DNA from: Elysia chlorotica
Taxonomy: Eukaryota; Mollusca; Gastropoda; Plakobranchidae
Length of the DNA: 64,000 bases
Assembly: GCA_003991915.1 (NCBI GenBank)
Contig: RQTK01000057.1
Location: forward strand, 798,056-862,055
Direction of reading: 5' to 3'
The stretch's first letter is position 1. Each line of letters begins with the position of its first letter. The position numbers and the translations under genes were made by a program. Below the pieces are notes generated by a model. That model was not told the origin of the DNA. It saw only the letters and a list, made by a program, of their open reading frames with translations, and did no database searches. Positions 1 through 13,100 of this stretch are shown here, piece by piece.

Positions 1-192
1 TTTTTTAAACTATGTATCGAAGGAGCGAAGGAAACATGTTTTGAAAACATATGCATCACAATTTTAACGATTAAACAACTTCGAAATAACAGAAGTCCGT
101 GCACCAATCTGCTTCAAATCATCTACGTCTATTTAAAATTCGTTGCGGCCGATAAAGACTAGCCATAACAATACACATAGAGAGAAACATAG

Positions 193-251
<59 letters not shown>

Positions 252-252
252 C

Positions 253-313
<61 letters not shown>

Positions 314-481
314 GCGATAGAGAGACAGAGACAGAGTGAGGTAGAGATTTAAACAGACGGAAGATAATATAAAAGAAAACATAATGTTATATGGTAGGTC
401 GGAGTGAAACTATCCTTATGTGATAAAAGTAACGGGAGCTAGACACTGATTGGAAAAGGGACGGGGTACATGGAGAGAGAA

Positions 482-566
<85 letters not shown>

Positions 567-1121
567 GACAGAGTACAGAAAATATCGAGGGACAGAAAGA
601 CTGTGACAGGTTTTAAAACCTAATTGCGTTGATTTTGATTTGCCTCTCACGCTTTGCAATAGAGAGACAGGAGGATGCACGAGGAGAAAGAGAAAAAAAA
701 AGAACAAGAGGAGCATTTATAATTCATATGTCTTTCGATTATGTGCATTTTGTAAACATTGTCGTTAGCGATAGTTTACTACAAGTGTTTTTAACAATAC
801 CCTTTTTCCTGGATAGCCCATGGGTGCTCTGAAAAGTGATTCATTAAACATAAAAATTCATGATTTATTGTTCAAATATCTAGCTATTTCTTTTCAGTAC
901 ATTTATACCAGACGTATGATACAATTTATAGGTATGAAGTATAAAACAAAACAAACAAAAAAGCACAACACGATTTGGCAAAATGCAAAGGGAATAAAAC
1001 AGGTAGCCTATGTTTGAGAATTTGTGAGGGTCGGTGACATCATGAATGAATCATCGTCCCATGAATTCTTTTTCTCTGCGCGTGCGCAATGCTATTCTGT
1101 AAGGGCCATCTCACATCCAAT
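1..1121. other. Upstream region with two purine microsatellites
   Basis: No gene is seen here. The stretch holds a (GA)n tract at about 197-248 running into a (GACA)n tract at about 252-314, then a second (GA)n tract at about 486-563. Open frames across these tracts are low-complexity artefacts. The last 90 bases, next to the dynein light intermediate chain start, look like a promoter and are described separately. Confidence 0.8.
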
Positions 1122-1127
1122 ATGGCG
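1035..1127 (+). promoter_or_regulatory. Probable promoter of the dynein light intermediate chain gene
   Basis: Seen: TGACATCA (CRE/AP-1-like) at 1035-1042, a near-palindromic TGCGCGTGCGCA (NRF1-like) at 1077-1088, and CCAATATGGCG overlapping the initiator codon, which resembles the YY1 motif often found just downstream of transcription starts in housekeeping genes. There is no TATA box. The inference is a TATA-less housekeeping promoter with a very short 5' UTR. Motif matches alone do not prove binding. Confidence 0.45.
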
Positions 1128-4100
1128 CCCATCACTGAGAAGGAAAACAAGATGGAAAACCTGGATGAAGACAATAACCCAGATGATTCTGAGAACTTGT
1201 GGTGCGTTATCAGTCATGCTTCATGTTTCTTTCATCAGTGCATGCCGATTTGGTTTTAATGTTTCAGATTTCTGCAGTATCGAATCTTTAAAGTCCAAAT
1301 GCAACCCTTATGTTGATCTAGAGTAGACTACACAGATCAACCAACCTAGAATCTTAGGCTTAGATTCTAGATTCTAATTACTAATGATCTAATCTAGCTC
1401 GAGATTTAATATACCGGAATGCCTCACATAATAAAGCAACGAGATAGACCTTCCGAAGGCCCTATCTTATCCAGGATGAGACATAGATCTAGACTACCAC
1501 AATCCAATTTAATAAGCCTCACTGCAAATTGAGTGGGGGGGAGCTATTTCAGAAGTTTCCAAAATCAGTAAATTAGCCTCTAGAATCTAGATCTAATCTA
1601 TATTTTCTCTTGTGGATTTAATTCAGTAGACTTGTGCGCTAATAATTTAGTGTCAAGTGAGAAGATCTATTTTCTAGATATAGATGTCGCTATAATTCCT
1701 TTGCAAAACATATTAATTTTTGGTTTTTCAGTGAGTTCGTTTGAAAAAAAAAAGACCTTAGAGTTGAAATAGCACATGAAGTTTGATATCTTTCATTTGT
1801 TTTTTGTTTTTTTATTTCATGAGCCATTAAAAAAATTTTGCAATTTAAAAGTTAATTTTTAATTATTAACCTTTTTTAACGTCTTTGAAGCAAACAGTGA
1901 GGCAAGGCTTTTGATATTTTTAGTATGTAAATATTGAGTCATAAGTGAATAAGACACAATTTACTGTGACAAGATGACATCTAAAAGTCGCCCTCAAGCC
2001 ATCCACTTAAATACTAATTTAATAGTGGGCACCCCGCTGAGCTGGGGGGTCAGAGAGCTAACCTTTATGTCGGCTCCCAGCAGCGCTCAGTTGGGACTGC
2101 TAAACCCATTTTAAGTAGGCGCCCCGCCAGTTCTTTTGCAACCTTTTCCTTTTTATTGGAATTTACCTAAACAGCAGAGAGGAGGTTATTGGAAAATATG
2201 AACCGGAGATAGTGTTTTTAGAAGCTGTACATGCTCAACTGGTTGAGCTAATTCGATCTGAATTATTTGATGAAAGTCAACGGTTTGGGCGGTAAGATTT
2301 TCTACTAGGAAGGATATAAAAAAGGTGTTTACCATCTTTCTATCACCTTTGAAACCATAGGAACAGCTTTAACACTGGGTTTACAATTCCCCAAGTAAGC
2401 ACAAGTTGAAGGCTTCACACACTTAATGTAGGTAGATGCACTGACTTCAGACAGAACGGTGTTATTTTCCTTTGCAAAGAAAGTTTCAATGTCACACATC
2501 AATCAAAATTTCAAAGAAAGTGGTCATAAAGTGGGCTAAATTTTCCCAAAGCAGTAAGAAGTGAGTGAGAGTGTTAAGAGTCTTTCAAAAAGACCTGCAA
2601 GAGCAACCCAGAATTATTCTATTAGTAGCCTTCTATCAATGCTGCTTAGCAGCTTACATCATAACTTAGTAACATTGATGCATTTATTTTAATAAATTTC
2701 TAACACATCAAACAACTAAGGATTGTAATGAACACAACCTAACCTAGCCACTTTATCGCGGGCAGTGGCTTTTAAAATGGTAGAGATCATAGATCTAGGG
2801 AGGGGAGAGCAGTTGAATGTTGCCTCTGTCTTAGCGTTTTTACTTTAAAAATAATAATATTTTTACAATCAACAATGAAAGCCTGGCAATCAAACGATTC
2901 CTACCTTCCCTGCAGCACTGCGAAGGGCTGCAATTTATCATGTCCATAAAGCTAGCTAAATTTTTTGGTACATATATATTTGTTATGCCAGTGAGCATAT
3001 ATGTACACTAGATATGGGCCTACAAACAATTATCGACTTTGGTATTTCCTCTCCAGTCTCTGCCTCTTTGTAATAATAGCACTGGAGATTGTCAGTTTTG
3101 ACCCATGGGCATGAGGTAGTGTGTTGAGAAATCAGCAATCCTTTTTTATTTTTTTATTTTTTATATAATGTCAGCTGAGTTTGTCTGCGATGAGTTTTGA
3201 CCCATGAGCATTTTTTATAATTTCTTGTTTTACCTTGCTGTTTAGTTTTCTCATGCTCTGAAATATATTTTGAACTATTCAGTTTTGTTAATATCTAGTG
3301 TTTGCATCTGTTTCAGGGCAAGTATTCTAACTGAAGTGCAGTCATCATCAGGATCAGCGTCAAAATTGCCAACTGCACGAACTCTGTTAGTCTTGGGTAA
3401 GTTGGTCTTTATGAACATATGGTAGGGCTCAGAAATTATTCAACCAGAACAAAATTTATAAGTTATAAAATTACATTGCAGTTGAGTTGTAAAAAAAAAA
3501 TAAAATTTGATTGTATAGATCTTTGTTTTTGTTGTTTGTTTGTAAGGTTAGATCTATAGACTAAATGGTTGTAGTCAGCGCAGTGGATAGGGCATTTAGA
3601 CACTTTTGTGAAGATGCTGTGTTCAATCCCCAGTTGTTGTTTTTTCTGGGTCACCTGTGTCGCCCAGCATGCTCTGGGTAGCTGAAGTTTAAGTAAAATG
3701 CAACTAGGAAAGTAACGACAATCTACCTGACAAATGTGTTTGCCTTGTACAAGCAAGACCCTAACTCTTGCTTCCTCAACATTCTGTCAAGAGCACGGAA
3801 CCAACTTAACCTTTAGATGAATAAGATATTAGTTTTTATATTAAGTTCCTAGATTGGCATTTGATTTTCTAGATAGAGTTAATGAGGACATGTGACCATT
3901 AATTAGATAGATAAAAGGCAAAATGCTAAAGAAGAAACTGTAGGTTGTAAATTATTATGTACAGTGGAACACATTTAAACCGAAAATTTAGGGGGTCTAA
4001 TTTCAATTTCGGTTTAAACATATTTTGGTTTAAACATAGTCAAGATAAAACGAAAAAAAAAAAAAAGGGACACAAGCCACGAAATTTGAATTAAAAATTG

Positions 4101-7100
4101 GGTAATATCCCTTCTTGGAACACATGTTAAATGAGTTTCGCCAAGCCCCCTGCATAGTAAAGGATGTTCATTTTTTTTCTTTTCATATAAGGAAAAAAGA
4201 AGGAAACCCGCAATTATTTCGATTTCTTTTCGGTTTAGCCGTTTTTTCGGTTCAGCCGTTTTCGGTTTAAGTGTGTTCCACTGTACTATAAATTTCTTCC
4301 ATGTCTATGAACTAAAGCCAAGTCTTTTGGTTTTGATTTTCTCTTTGTATGATCCTCATGGTAGTAAATCCTGAACTTCTTTTGCAAATGTAACCATTTT
4401 GGCTATTATCTTAATATTTTTTTTTTCTCACTAAAATTATCATACATCCTTTTTGTTCTCCACATATAGGTGATAATGAGTGCGGTAAAACAACATTAAT
4501 TGCAAAACTGCAAGGTGTGGAGGAACCAAAGAAAGGCTCAGGTCTTGAATACTATTATTTGGATGTGAAAGATGAATACAGAGATGGTAAGTGGAAAATA
4601 CGAGTATAGATTCTCTTACATGTAATGTATATATTTTAAAATTTGTACTGAAATCCACATTGGTAAGGGGTTTTTAAATTTCCCAGGCTATTTATGTTGC
4701 GTATACTGATTTATAAATAGAATATGTCTTGCATATTTTTTTTATTGATATATGATTTTGGCTATTCAAACAAATAAAACAGATATGGTCTATTTCCTTA
4801 TCAAATATTTATCACAACCTGTAGAGGAATATACATATATATTTTTCTTTTGTTCAAATTTCTTTAAGATCAAGCAAGACTGAATGTCTGGGTCCTAGAT
4901 GGGGATCCGCATCATACCGGCCTATTGAAGTATGCCCTGAAGCAGGAAACGTTCAGTGACACTATGGTCTTGCTGGTAGCGAGCATGTCACAGCCCTGGT
5001 CACTGCTGGACACTCTGAACCGCTGGGCTGAGGTTCTTAGTGACCACATTGACAAGCTGCGCATCCCTGTCGATAAGATGCAGGAGTATGAACAAAGCTG
5101 TGAGTACTGCATTTCTGCATATATATATAGTCTGTATAAAGACTAACTTTCTCTGACTTCTTGTAGTGCTTAGTGACCACATTGACAAGCTGCGCATCCC
5201 TGTCGATAAGATGCAGGAGTATGAACAAAGCTGTGAGTACCGCATTTCCGCATATATTTAGTCTGTATAAAGACTAACTTTCTCTGACTTCTTGTAGTGC
5301 TTAGTGACCACATTGACAAGCTGCGCATCCCTGTCGATAAGATGCAGGAGTATGAACAAAGCTGTGAGTACCGCATTTCCGCACAGATAGTCTGTATAAA
5401 GACTAACTTTCTCTGACTTCTTGTAGTGCTTAGTGACCACATTGACAAGCTGCGCATCCCTGTCGATAAGATGCAGGAGTATGAACAAAGCTGTGAGTAC
5501 CGCATTTCCGCACAGATAGTCTGTATAAAGACTAACTTTCTCTGACTTCTTTTAGTGCTTAGTGACCACATTGACAAGCTGCGCATCCCTGTCGATAAGA
5601 TGCAGGAGTATGAACAAAGCTGTGAGTACCGCATTTCCGCACAGATAGTCTGTATAAAGACTAACTTTCTCTGACTTCTTGTAGTGCTTAGTGACCACAT
5701 TGACAAGCTGCGCATCCCTGTCGATAAGATGCAGGAGTATGAACAAAGCTGTGAGTACCGCATTTCTGCATATATATAGTCTGTATAAAGACTAACTTTC
5801 TCTGACTTATTTTAGACTTTAGTCATTCTATTTAGTTCCACATTTGTTCAATTATAAGTACTGGTTCATGTTTAAATGTAGAATGGTGCATTTGTTTCCT
5901 TTATAATTCTCTTTTTGATCTTGGTGCATTTTATTTTATATAGAGGTAATTGGTTACTGCCACATGGTATTGTGATATTTCCTTTACTTATTAAAAAGGC
6001 CCAACAAAGAACACTTGATAGTATTTGAATTGCAATTCCTGTTGGGTAAGTCAGTCAGCTGTTTGATAGACAGCTAGATCTATATATATCACAATATATC
6101 TCATGCCAAGTCACGATTTTTAAGGTATTGATTTTTTTCCTTCTGAGCCTCATGCCACAGGTGTGATTTATCCAGAGCAGGGGGCTGTGTAGTATTTGGA
6201 GAAATGCTAAATCAATTAGTTGTGTGTAGCAAACATAGAAAGGTTTATTGCATCACAGCATGAAAAGGTGTATAACAAATTTTCCAAGAACGCTGTTTTT
6301 AATTTAAAGATTTATGCAAAATACAAAATAGACATCTTGAATTATTGTATTTTTTTTTACCTTAGAAATAACTGAGGGATCAACACAATTGTGACAATAT
6401 CATACATGCATTTGTAAATCCAAACAATTTTGCTCTGTCTATGTATTGAATTTGATTGGCTAGTCTTTAATGAAATAGGTAAAAGGCAAAAGTTTTTTGT
6501 TTTTTTTTCTAAAGAACCAATATATTTAGAGTGTTGTACTTTGAGAATTGGTGAGTTTATTTATAAAGCAGTCCAGTAAAGTTGGATAAAAATATAAAAG
6601 TTCCTCTTAAGGCAATTTCTTTCAGTTTATTCATGAATAGTTCATGTCTTTTTGACAATATTATCAAAAGTGTCAGTATTAAATTTCTGGCAACAAGTTC
6701 AAATGAGACATATTGCCTTCCTCTTATTTATCTGTGTTTACATAGAACATTGCATTTTTACGTAATTCTGATATTTAGATGATGAGAAATTGCATGAGAT
6801 TTCCAAAAATCTATTAAAAGGTTAGCTTTTTTGACATAGTGTGGGAGGAAACTAGTGTTCATGTAATTTTTTGCTTGTTTTAGAGGTTGCATAATTATAT
6901 ATTCGAATGTTAGATTGGTCTCATGAAATTTTAACTTGATACATTTTAACATCTCCCTTGAATGGTGTCAGTTATGCATGAGCTTTTATTATGTCTGCTA
7001 AAGCTTTAAATCAAAACAAAGTAGTTAATTTTTTTAGAGGTGTTGCTTCTTGAGAAATCTTTTTCTTTTGTTTACCTGCGGTACCTCAAGAAGCAAGAGT

Positions 7101-10100
7101 TGTTTTTTCTTTTGGGTATAATTTTGTGCTGATTTTTTTTTTTCCAGTGGTGCGCTGTTACCAAGCCTACACAGAGCCAGGAGATGGCCCTATTGCTACA
7201 CAAGGTCCCCCTCGAGGAGATATAAACCCTCTTCATCCCCCTGCATCAGGCTCAGATGAAGAGGAATCTTTGCCACTGGGAGAGAAGACCCTTTCAAACA
7301 ATTTAGGAATCCCTATTGTAGTTGTAGTAACCAAGGTAATGCTGTATTCTTCAATCATTTTTGCATGGTTTAAGTATCGTCTTGTTAGGTTTGAGCTTCA
7401 ATGTGTAATCAAAAACTCGAAAACTTACAAGGTTTTGTTTTTTTAATTATTATTGTAATAGGGAGCAAGTTGATGTTTTGCCTGTTAAATTTTTTTTATT
7501 ATTTTTTTTTTATTTTTTATTTTTGTGTGTGTGTGTGTAATAGCAGGATAAACGCTGAATTATAATTCATTGAAGCCAATTTTTCTCTCCTGGGTTTACT
7601 CTTGTCATCGGTGATTCTTTTATTTTCTTGTGCATGATTTAGCGTCCAAAAGTCAGAACTTGCTGTTATTTTTTAAAGTTATCTTTGTGGCCATCAACAG
7701 ATTTTTCTATGTTAAAGCAATTAGTAATTTTCAACAATTTAATTCACCCTTATTTTTTCTTTCCCAGAGTGACGCAATCTCTATGCTGGAGAAGGAGCTA
7801 GATTATAAAGATGAGCATCTAGACTTTATTCAGCAACACATCAGAAAGTTTTGTTTAAAGTGTATCCTTTTTATTGGTATTTTACGGGAAATATTATGTG
7901 GCTGTGCACTTCTTCATTTTAAAATGTGTCCCATTTGTAACAGGTTTTAATGCAGTCGGTAGTTTGGACATTTGTACAGTGCCCGTTAGCTTTTGGTGTT
8001 TTTATACGCACTTTTAAGTGAATATCCTTTTGATGCACTAAAGCCACTTAAAACCTAATAATTCCAGTATTGACTATATTTTTTAAGTAAGGATAAATAT
8101 TTAGAAACTACTATATTTACTCTTCTTCTTTTTTTTTTTGTATAAATTTATTTTAAAAGGTAATTTGTATGCATAAACAAAGACAGTAATATGCAATTGT
8201 GTTTGCAACACTTCTATGCATTCCTTGACCTTTGTGTAAGATGGTGCTGCTATGTTCTACACATCTGTCAAAGATGAAAGAAACTGTGATTTATTGTACA
8301 GATACCTAGTGCATAGGATATATGGCTTCCCTTTTACCTCTCCCGCACTGGTTGTCCTGTTTCTGAGACAGAAACACATTCGAAAAAAATTCAACACATT
8401 TTTCTCATCTATTTACCATATCAATTTGTTTTTTACACCATCTATCACCATACTATCTTATGATGAAATTTAATTCAATATGTGCCCATTTGATTTGAAT
8501 TAACTTGAGCAAAAGAATTTGTGGGACCATTGAGACAGAATAAACCGTTTTAAAAATAATAATAATAACTGTCTCATAACAAGCAAAAAAAAAAGCAAAC
8601 AAAAACGATAACTGTGGCAGCTCAGAGACAATAAGGGGCTGTACACATTTTGTTTAAAATTAAGTCTCTGTTATGATGTTATATTTCAGTTCTCATTATT
8701 TTTTGTTTTGAAAGTGTAAAATGATGTTACTGATTTGTTATTTTTTTTAAATTGTAATCTAGATTTATTCTCTATTGTAGGACCCCATTGTTCAAAACTT
8801 GTTCACACATGACTTATGATTTTTTTTTGCCATGAATGAATGACATTAAATGAAAGTTTATTAATATTTGCTTTACTTAAAGATCAGTCATGAAGTAAAA
8901 AGTGAAAGGAAAAGTATTGTTTGGAGAAATTTGGCTCATTTTGAGTCTGAATCATGTTGCAATTACACTGTGTTTAATTCAATGTTTTATTTTTACCGTT
9001 CTCTACAGACCTTCAGGATGGGACAATGAAAAAAAGATAAGCATATTATACGAAAGCATGTCTTCAATGAAGCCAGATGACAACTTTGATGATGTTATAT
9101 CCAAACCTCCCACACGAAAGGTAAGAGTGAGTTGTAAGACTAAGAGCAAAATGAGTGAATGGAGAAAGACATAACTTTCCTTCCTTCTATTTTTTTAAAT
9201 GAACAGATTGGCAAAAGTTATGACCTCTAGCTGTTCACTGTTTATAGTTAGGGTTTGGGGATTGGTCCCTTTTTTTTCAAGTAGCGCTGATACCCAAAAA
9301 TAGAAGCCTGTTTCATACCAGGTGATAATAGAAATTTGTGTCAAATAAACAAAAATTAAGTTCCTTAACAATACAATCTAAATGTCTACACAAAAACTTC
9401 GGTACTGTAACAACAATAAAACATTGGGAATTGAAATACTTTTCTTTGCATAGCTGAGGGAATCATCTAATGTAAATTATTATAAATGAAAATAAAAATA
9501 AAGAAGTGAAGAAAGACGGCGCAAGAGAGAGAAAAAAAATCATTTGGAGCCATCCACTTTTTTTTTTACTGAATCAAGCTTAACTGTGTAATTTTCGTCG
9601 CCATAAGGAAATTTCATAAGACCTAGGCAATGTCTAACTAGTAGAGAGCTTTTTCACTTTCTCCGATCAAAGACTTGCTTTGTGCGATTTCTGAAGTAAT
9701 GCAGCTGTTAAAACAATACAATTAAGTAGACTATTTATGCTTGTAATGCAGGTGATCCAGCGAGATGCTGAGGTGCTGCGTCTTCTACTTGTTCGAAAGG
9801 AGTACTTCGTTGTCAGGGTTGAAAGGTTTGTCGGGCGAGGACCGTCAAGAGGTCGCCATTCGTTCTCCTAAATTGCGCCTCATTTGAAAGAAGATTTTAT
9901 TCTATTTCATATACCGCAGTGTGACACTAAAAGTTTCTCTCTACACTTTTTTTCACTCTTGAGAAAAAGGCATTGAAAAAAGTTTTGGCTGTTACAGATT
10001 TATGGATAAGTCATAAATCTCAATATTTCTTTTATTTTATAGCCAGGCTGTTAATCTCCTCAGTTAATATTGAGATGAGGCTTCTGATCGGATACAACTA

Positions 10101-13100
10101 TATCATGCTGTCATTTCTAGTTTTACCAAAAGTGGAGATAGAGCCCATTTAATGTGGTTTTACGATATATAGAATTTGTCAAGAGTTAATAGCCAGTCCA
10201 AGCAAAGACCCTCTCTGAATTGAATGTGTTGTATTGATTTTTGACCATCACAATGAAGGAAATGGAGCAATAGCTTAAAATCTTAGAATTTTTGTAGTTT
10301 TGACACACAAAATCATTGTTAAAAGGCAGCAGTATGCACGATGATTTAAGTACCTTATTTGGTATAACATTCTTTTTTCTTATTTATAATAAAGAGTTAA
10401 TAGCCAGTTCAAGCAAAGACATTCACTAAGTTGAATGTGGTGTATTAGTTCTTGATTAACACCAAGGGAGGTAATAGATCTTCAAATTTTTGGTAGCTTT
10501 GACAAAAAATTTCACCATGTACAGTATATAAATGCCTCTCAGGTTAAACCACAAATAGTAAAAGTCTAAAACTAAGGAATATGTGAATTGAATGTTTATA
10601 AAAGTTTTCATTACTTGCTGTTCTCTTTGTATCCAATATTTTTACCCAATTGAAATTCGTCAATCAGTATGTAAATTAGTCTTATTTCATTCTCAAATAT
10701 AGCAGATATTGAGTAATGGCTTTGTGGTTAATTTTTATCACGTTTTATGGTACTCTGAGTTGTACAAATTCATTGATTTACCCTTCGTTTTTGGGTTCCT
10801 CCATTTTGTAGCAGCAAGAATCGACTGCTGGTAGAACTCCAAGGCCTGCAGTTCAGAGGACACCAGACAGATCACCCGCTCCTTCTGCCAATACTCCATC
10901 TCCCATGAGAGGAAAGGTGCGTTCTTTTTGTCAGCAACATTTCCTTTTTTCAACAAAGGTTGTCGTCTGAAATTCCTTTATGAATGTTAAAATATACTTA
11001 CAGGGTAGTGTCATTCTCAAGTTTAAAAAAGTTTTTTTTACAAAATGAAATGGGTCGTGCTCAATAGTGAAAGAAACTTTTGATGTCTGTTGCAACATTT
11101 TGAACAGTAGGCCATCTTGCACTATTGATGCCTGTGCAAATGAGTTGAACACATCAGGATCTAATTTGACTTTTTGTTTAAATGAACAGTCAGTCACAGC
11201 GCTTCATGTTCCTGTGATCCATGATCAGAATCTATGTCACTGATGCTTGTGGTCAGTACGTAGGGATGAGCATGTTGAGCCTGTATGTAACAGTAGTGAC
11301 ATAGCTTGAATGAAGTGACTCCACCTCAGAGTTAAGAGTTTGTCCCTCTTTTGCTGCCAATAATAATAATAATAATGAGGTTGGGGTGCAAAAACTACCG
11401 ATCTGCATTCAATGGAGTCTTTCTTATTGGTTCATCATTTGGGTGCAATAATGTTCAATGCACAAGTATAACACAGCTGTGTAGAAAATCAAAGAAGTGA
11501 TATTTCAGGTAATTGGTTTTTGTGTGAATAGTTTGATGTGTGCATTTTTTCATATTTTTTTTTTTTGGTAAAGACTAGGTATTGTCATTTAGCACTCAAC
11601 ATGGCTTCAGTGGTAAGGGCTGGTCTAGAAGGAAAAAAATAATTTTTGTCCTCTACAGTACTTTTCCGTGTATTTTGACTTATATTGTTTATGTGTTCAA
11701 ACGTTTATCTTGATGTGAACCCAATTGATTATATCTTTGTCCCTTATTAAAAAAAATGTTTGATTTCACAGGATGGAAAACCACAAGCTGGCACTACAGA
11801 GGGCATGCTCGCCAATTTCTTCAACAGTCTACTTAGTAAAACACCTGGAGCCCCAGTCGCAAGTCAGTTTCATGTCTTGATTCAATTTTTTATTTAGGAG
11901 GATAGAAAGATAGGAAATGCATTATTCCCATTATTTGGACAATCAAACATGTTGACATAGGAATAAGAAAGAAGGGCTTATTTTGAAAGACGATGACATG
12001 AAACGGATGGGAACTGTTCTTTTTATTTTATTTTTATCTTTTAGATAGTGGGTACAGTTTGGTACAGTTGGGCAGTCTTTGGGTTATTGTCCCTTTCGAT
12101 TGGCTACTGATTTAAAGAAGTGATAATTTTAAAGAATCCATTAATATGATTATACATGTATATTGTTAAGGCTGCTACAGTATTGCGTAGAGGCAATGCT
12201 ATGTAAAATAGCTACTAGGTTTCGAGATCCCTGTTAACACAAGATACTAACCACTTTCCTGTCCTTGGTCTGGCTCAATTAAAAAGCTGCTCCTGGACTG
12301 CCATAAGTAACAAATGTTATATTGACATAGCTGCCAACAAGTACATATAATACATATTTAGTACGTATTTGACCTCCCAGGTATGTCCGTCCGTATCATA
12401 GATTTTTCCAAGAACCCAGATTTTTGGGTGATCCATTAGACTAATTAAGACTTTAAACCATTTTGTCTGTAAAGCGCCTGTCTCCTCACAGTTCACACTC
12501 CCGCAAGATTAGACAAACGATTTCATATTTTGTATAGCTGGGCACAATCATTGCAACTCACTCCTGGCGGGCCGCGCATTGTTGCGTTTTATCAAACGAT
12601 ATTATCGCGTAGAGTCGTTGACACATTGAAATTTTTGATCATTTTCATGCAGTTTCAATCTTTTTGGGGACACCCAATTTGTCATATTTTTTTTTGAATT
12701 GCCGACTTAAGACTGATTCCTCCAAACAAACTTATCTTTCGTTTCGAAGTGGAACTGGGACCTGCATATCATGAAGTTGAATCTAGATGTAGTCTTTAGC
12801 TTTAGATTTTAAATCTGGTTAATACCTTGTGGTATGGATCTAGATCTAATTCTGTGATATAAATCAGGAACTAGATAGGTGACCTCTAGGGGCAAACCAG
12901 CTTAATAATTGGTAGAGTGTCTGGTTCTAAGTAGGTGTCTTGTTCAAAACCGACGATTGGGCAAATTTATTTGTCAGTTTTTGTCCCCTACTTGTTGGTT
13001 CTGTCAATGACAATCGTGTTTGTTCCAATTGCTTTCGACATGCTAGACAGCTTAACTTTTCCTCATATCAATGCAAAACGTGAGAGGCTTTTTAGCCAAC

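Larger units (their letters stand above)
5036..5820 (+). repeat. Tandem repeat of the exon 4 end plus intron start (six units)
   Basis: A 129-133 bp unit begins inside exon 4 at CTTAGTGACC (5036) and continues through the exon 4 donor into the first part of the intron. It is repeated so that the exon part occurs six times. The last intron part diverges near 5815. Periods are 133, 131, 129, 129 and 129 bp. The exon parts are identical by eye. The intron parts differ slightly (ATATATATAG, ATATTTAG or ACAGATAG; TTGTAG or TTTAG), which argues against a simple assembly stutter. Confidence 0.95.

Noticed and set aside
143-716. Frames rich in R/E, T/D/R/Q or S/L at the left edge
   Set aside because: They are translations of (GA)n and (GACA)n microsatellites with no family features.
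5170-5763. A 197-codon minus-strand frame made of repeats
   Set aside because: It is antisense to the tandem LIC cassette exons. Its length and periodicity come from the repeat, not from a gene.
5036-5820. A CRISPR array (regular repeats of about 66 with spacers of about 63)
   Set aside because: The spacers are also repeats of each other, the repeat is coding sequence, and the genome is an animal's. It is a tandem exon duplication.
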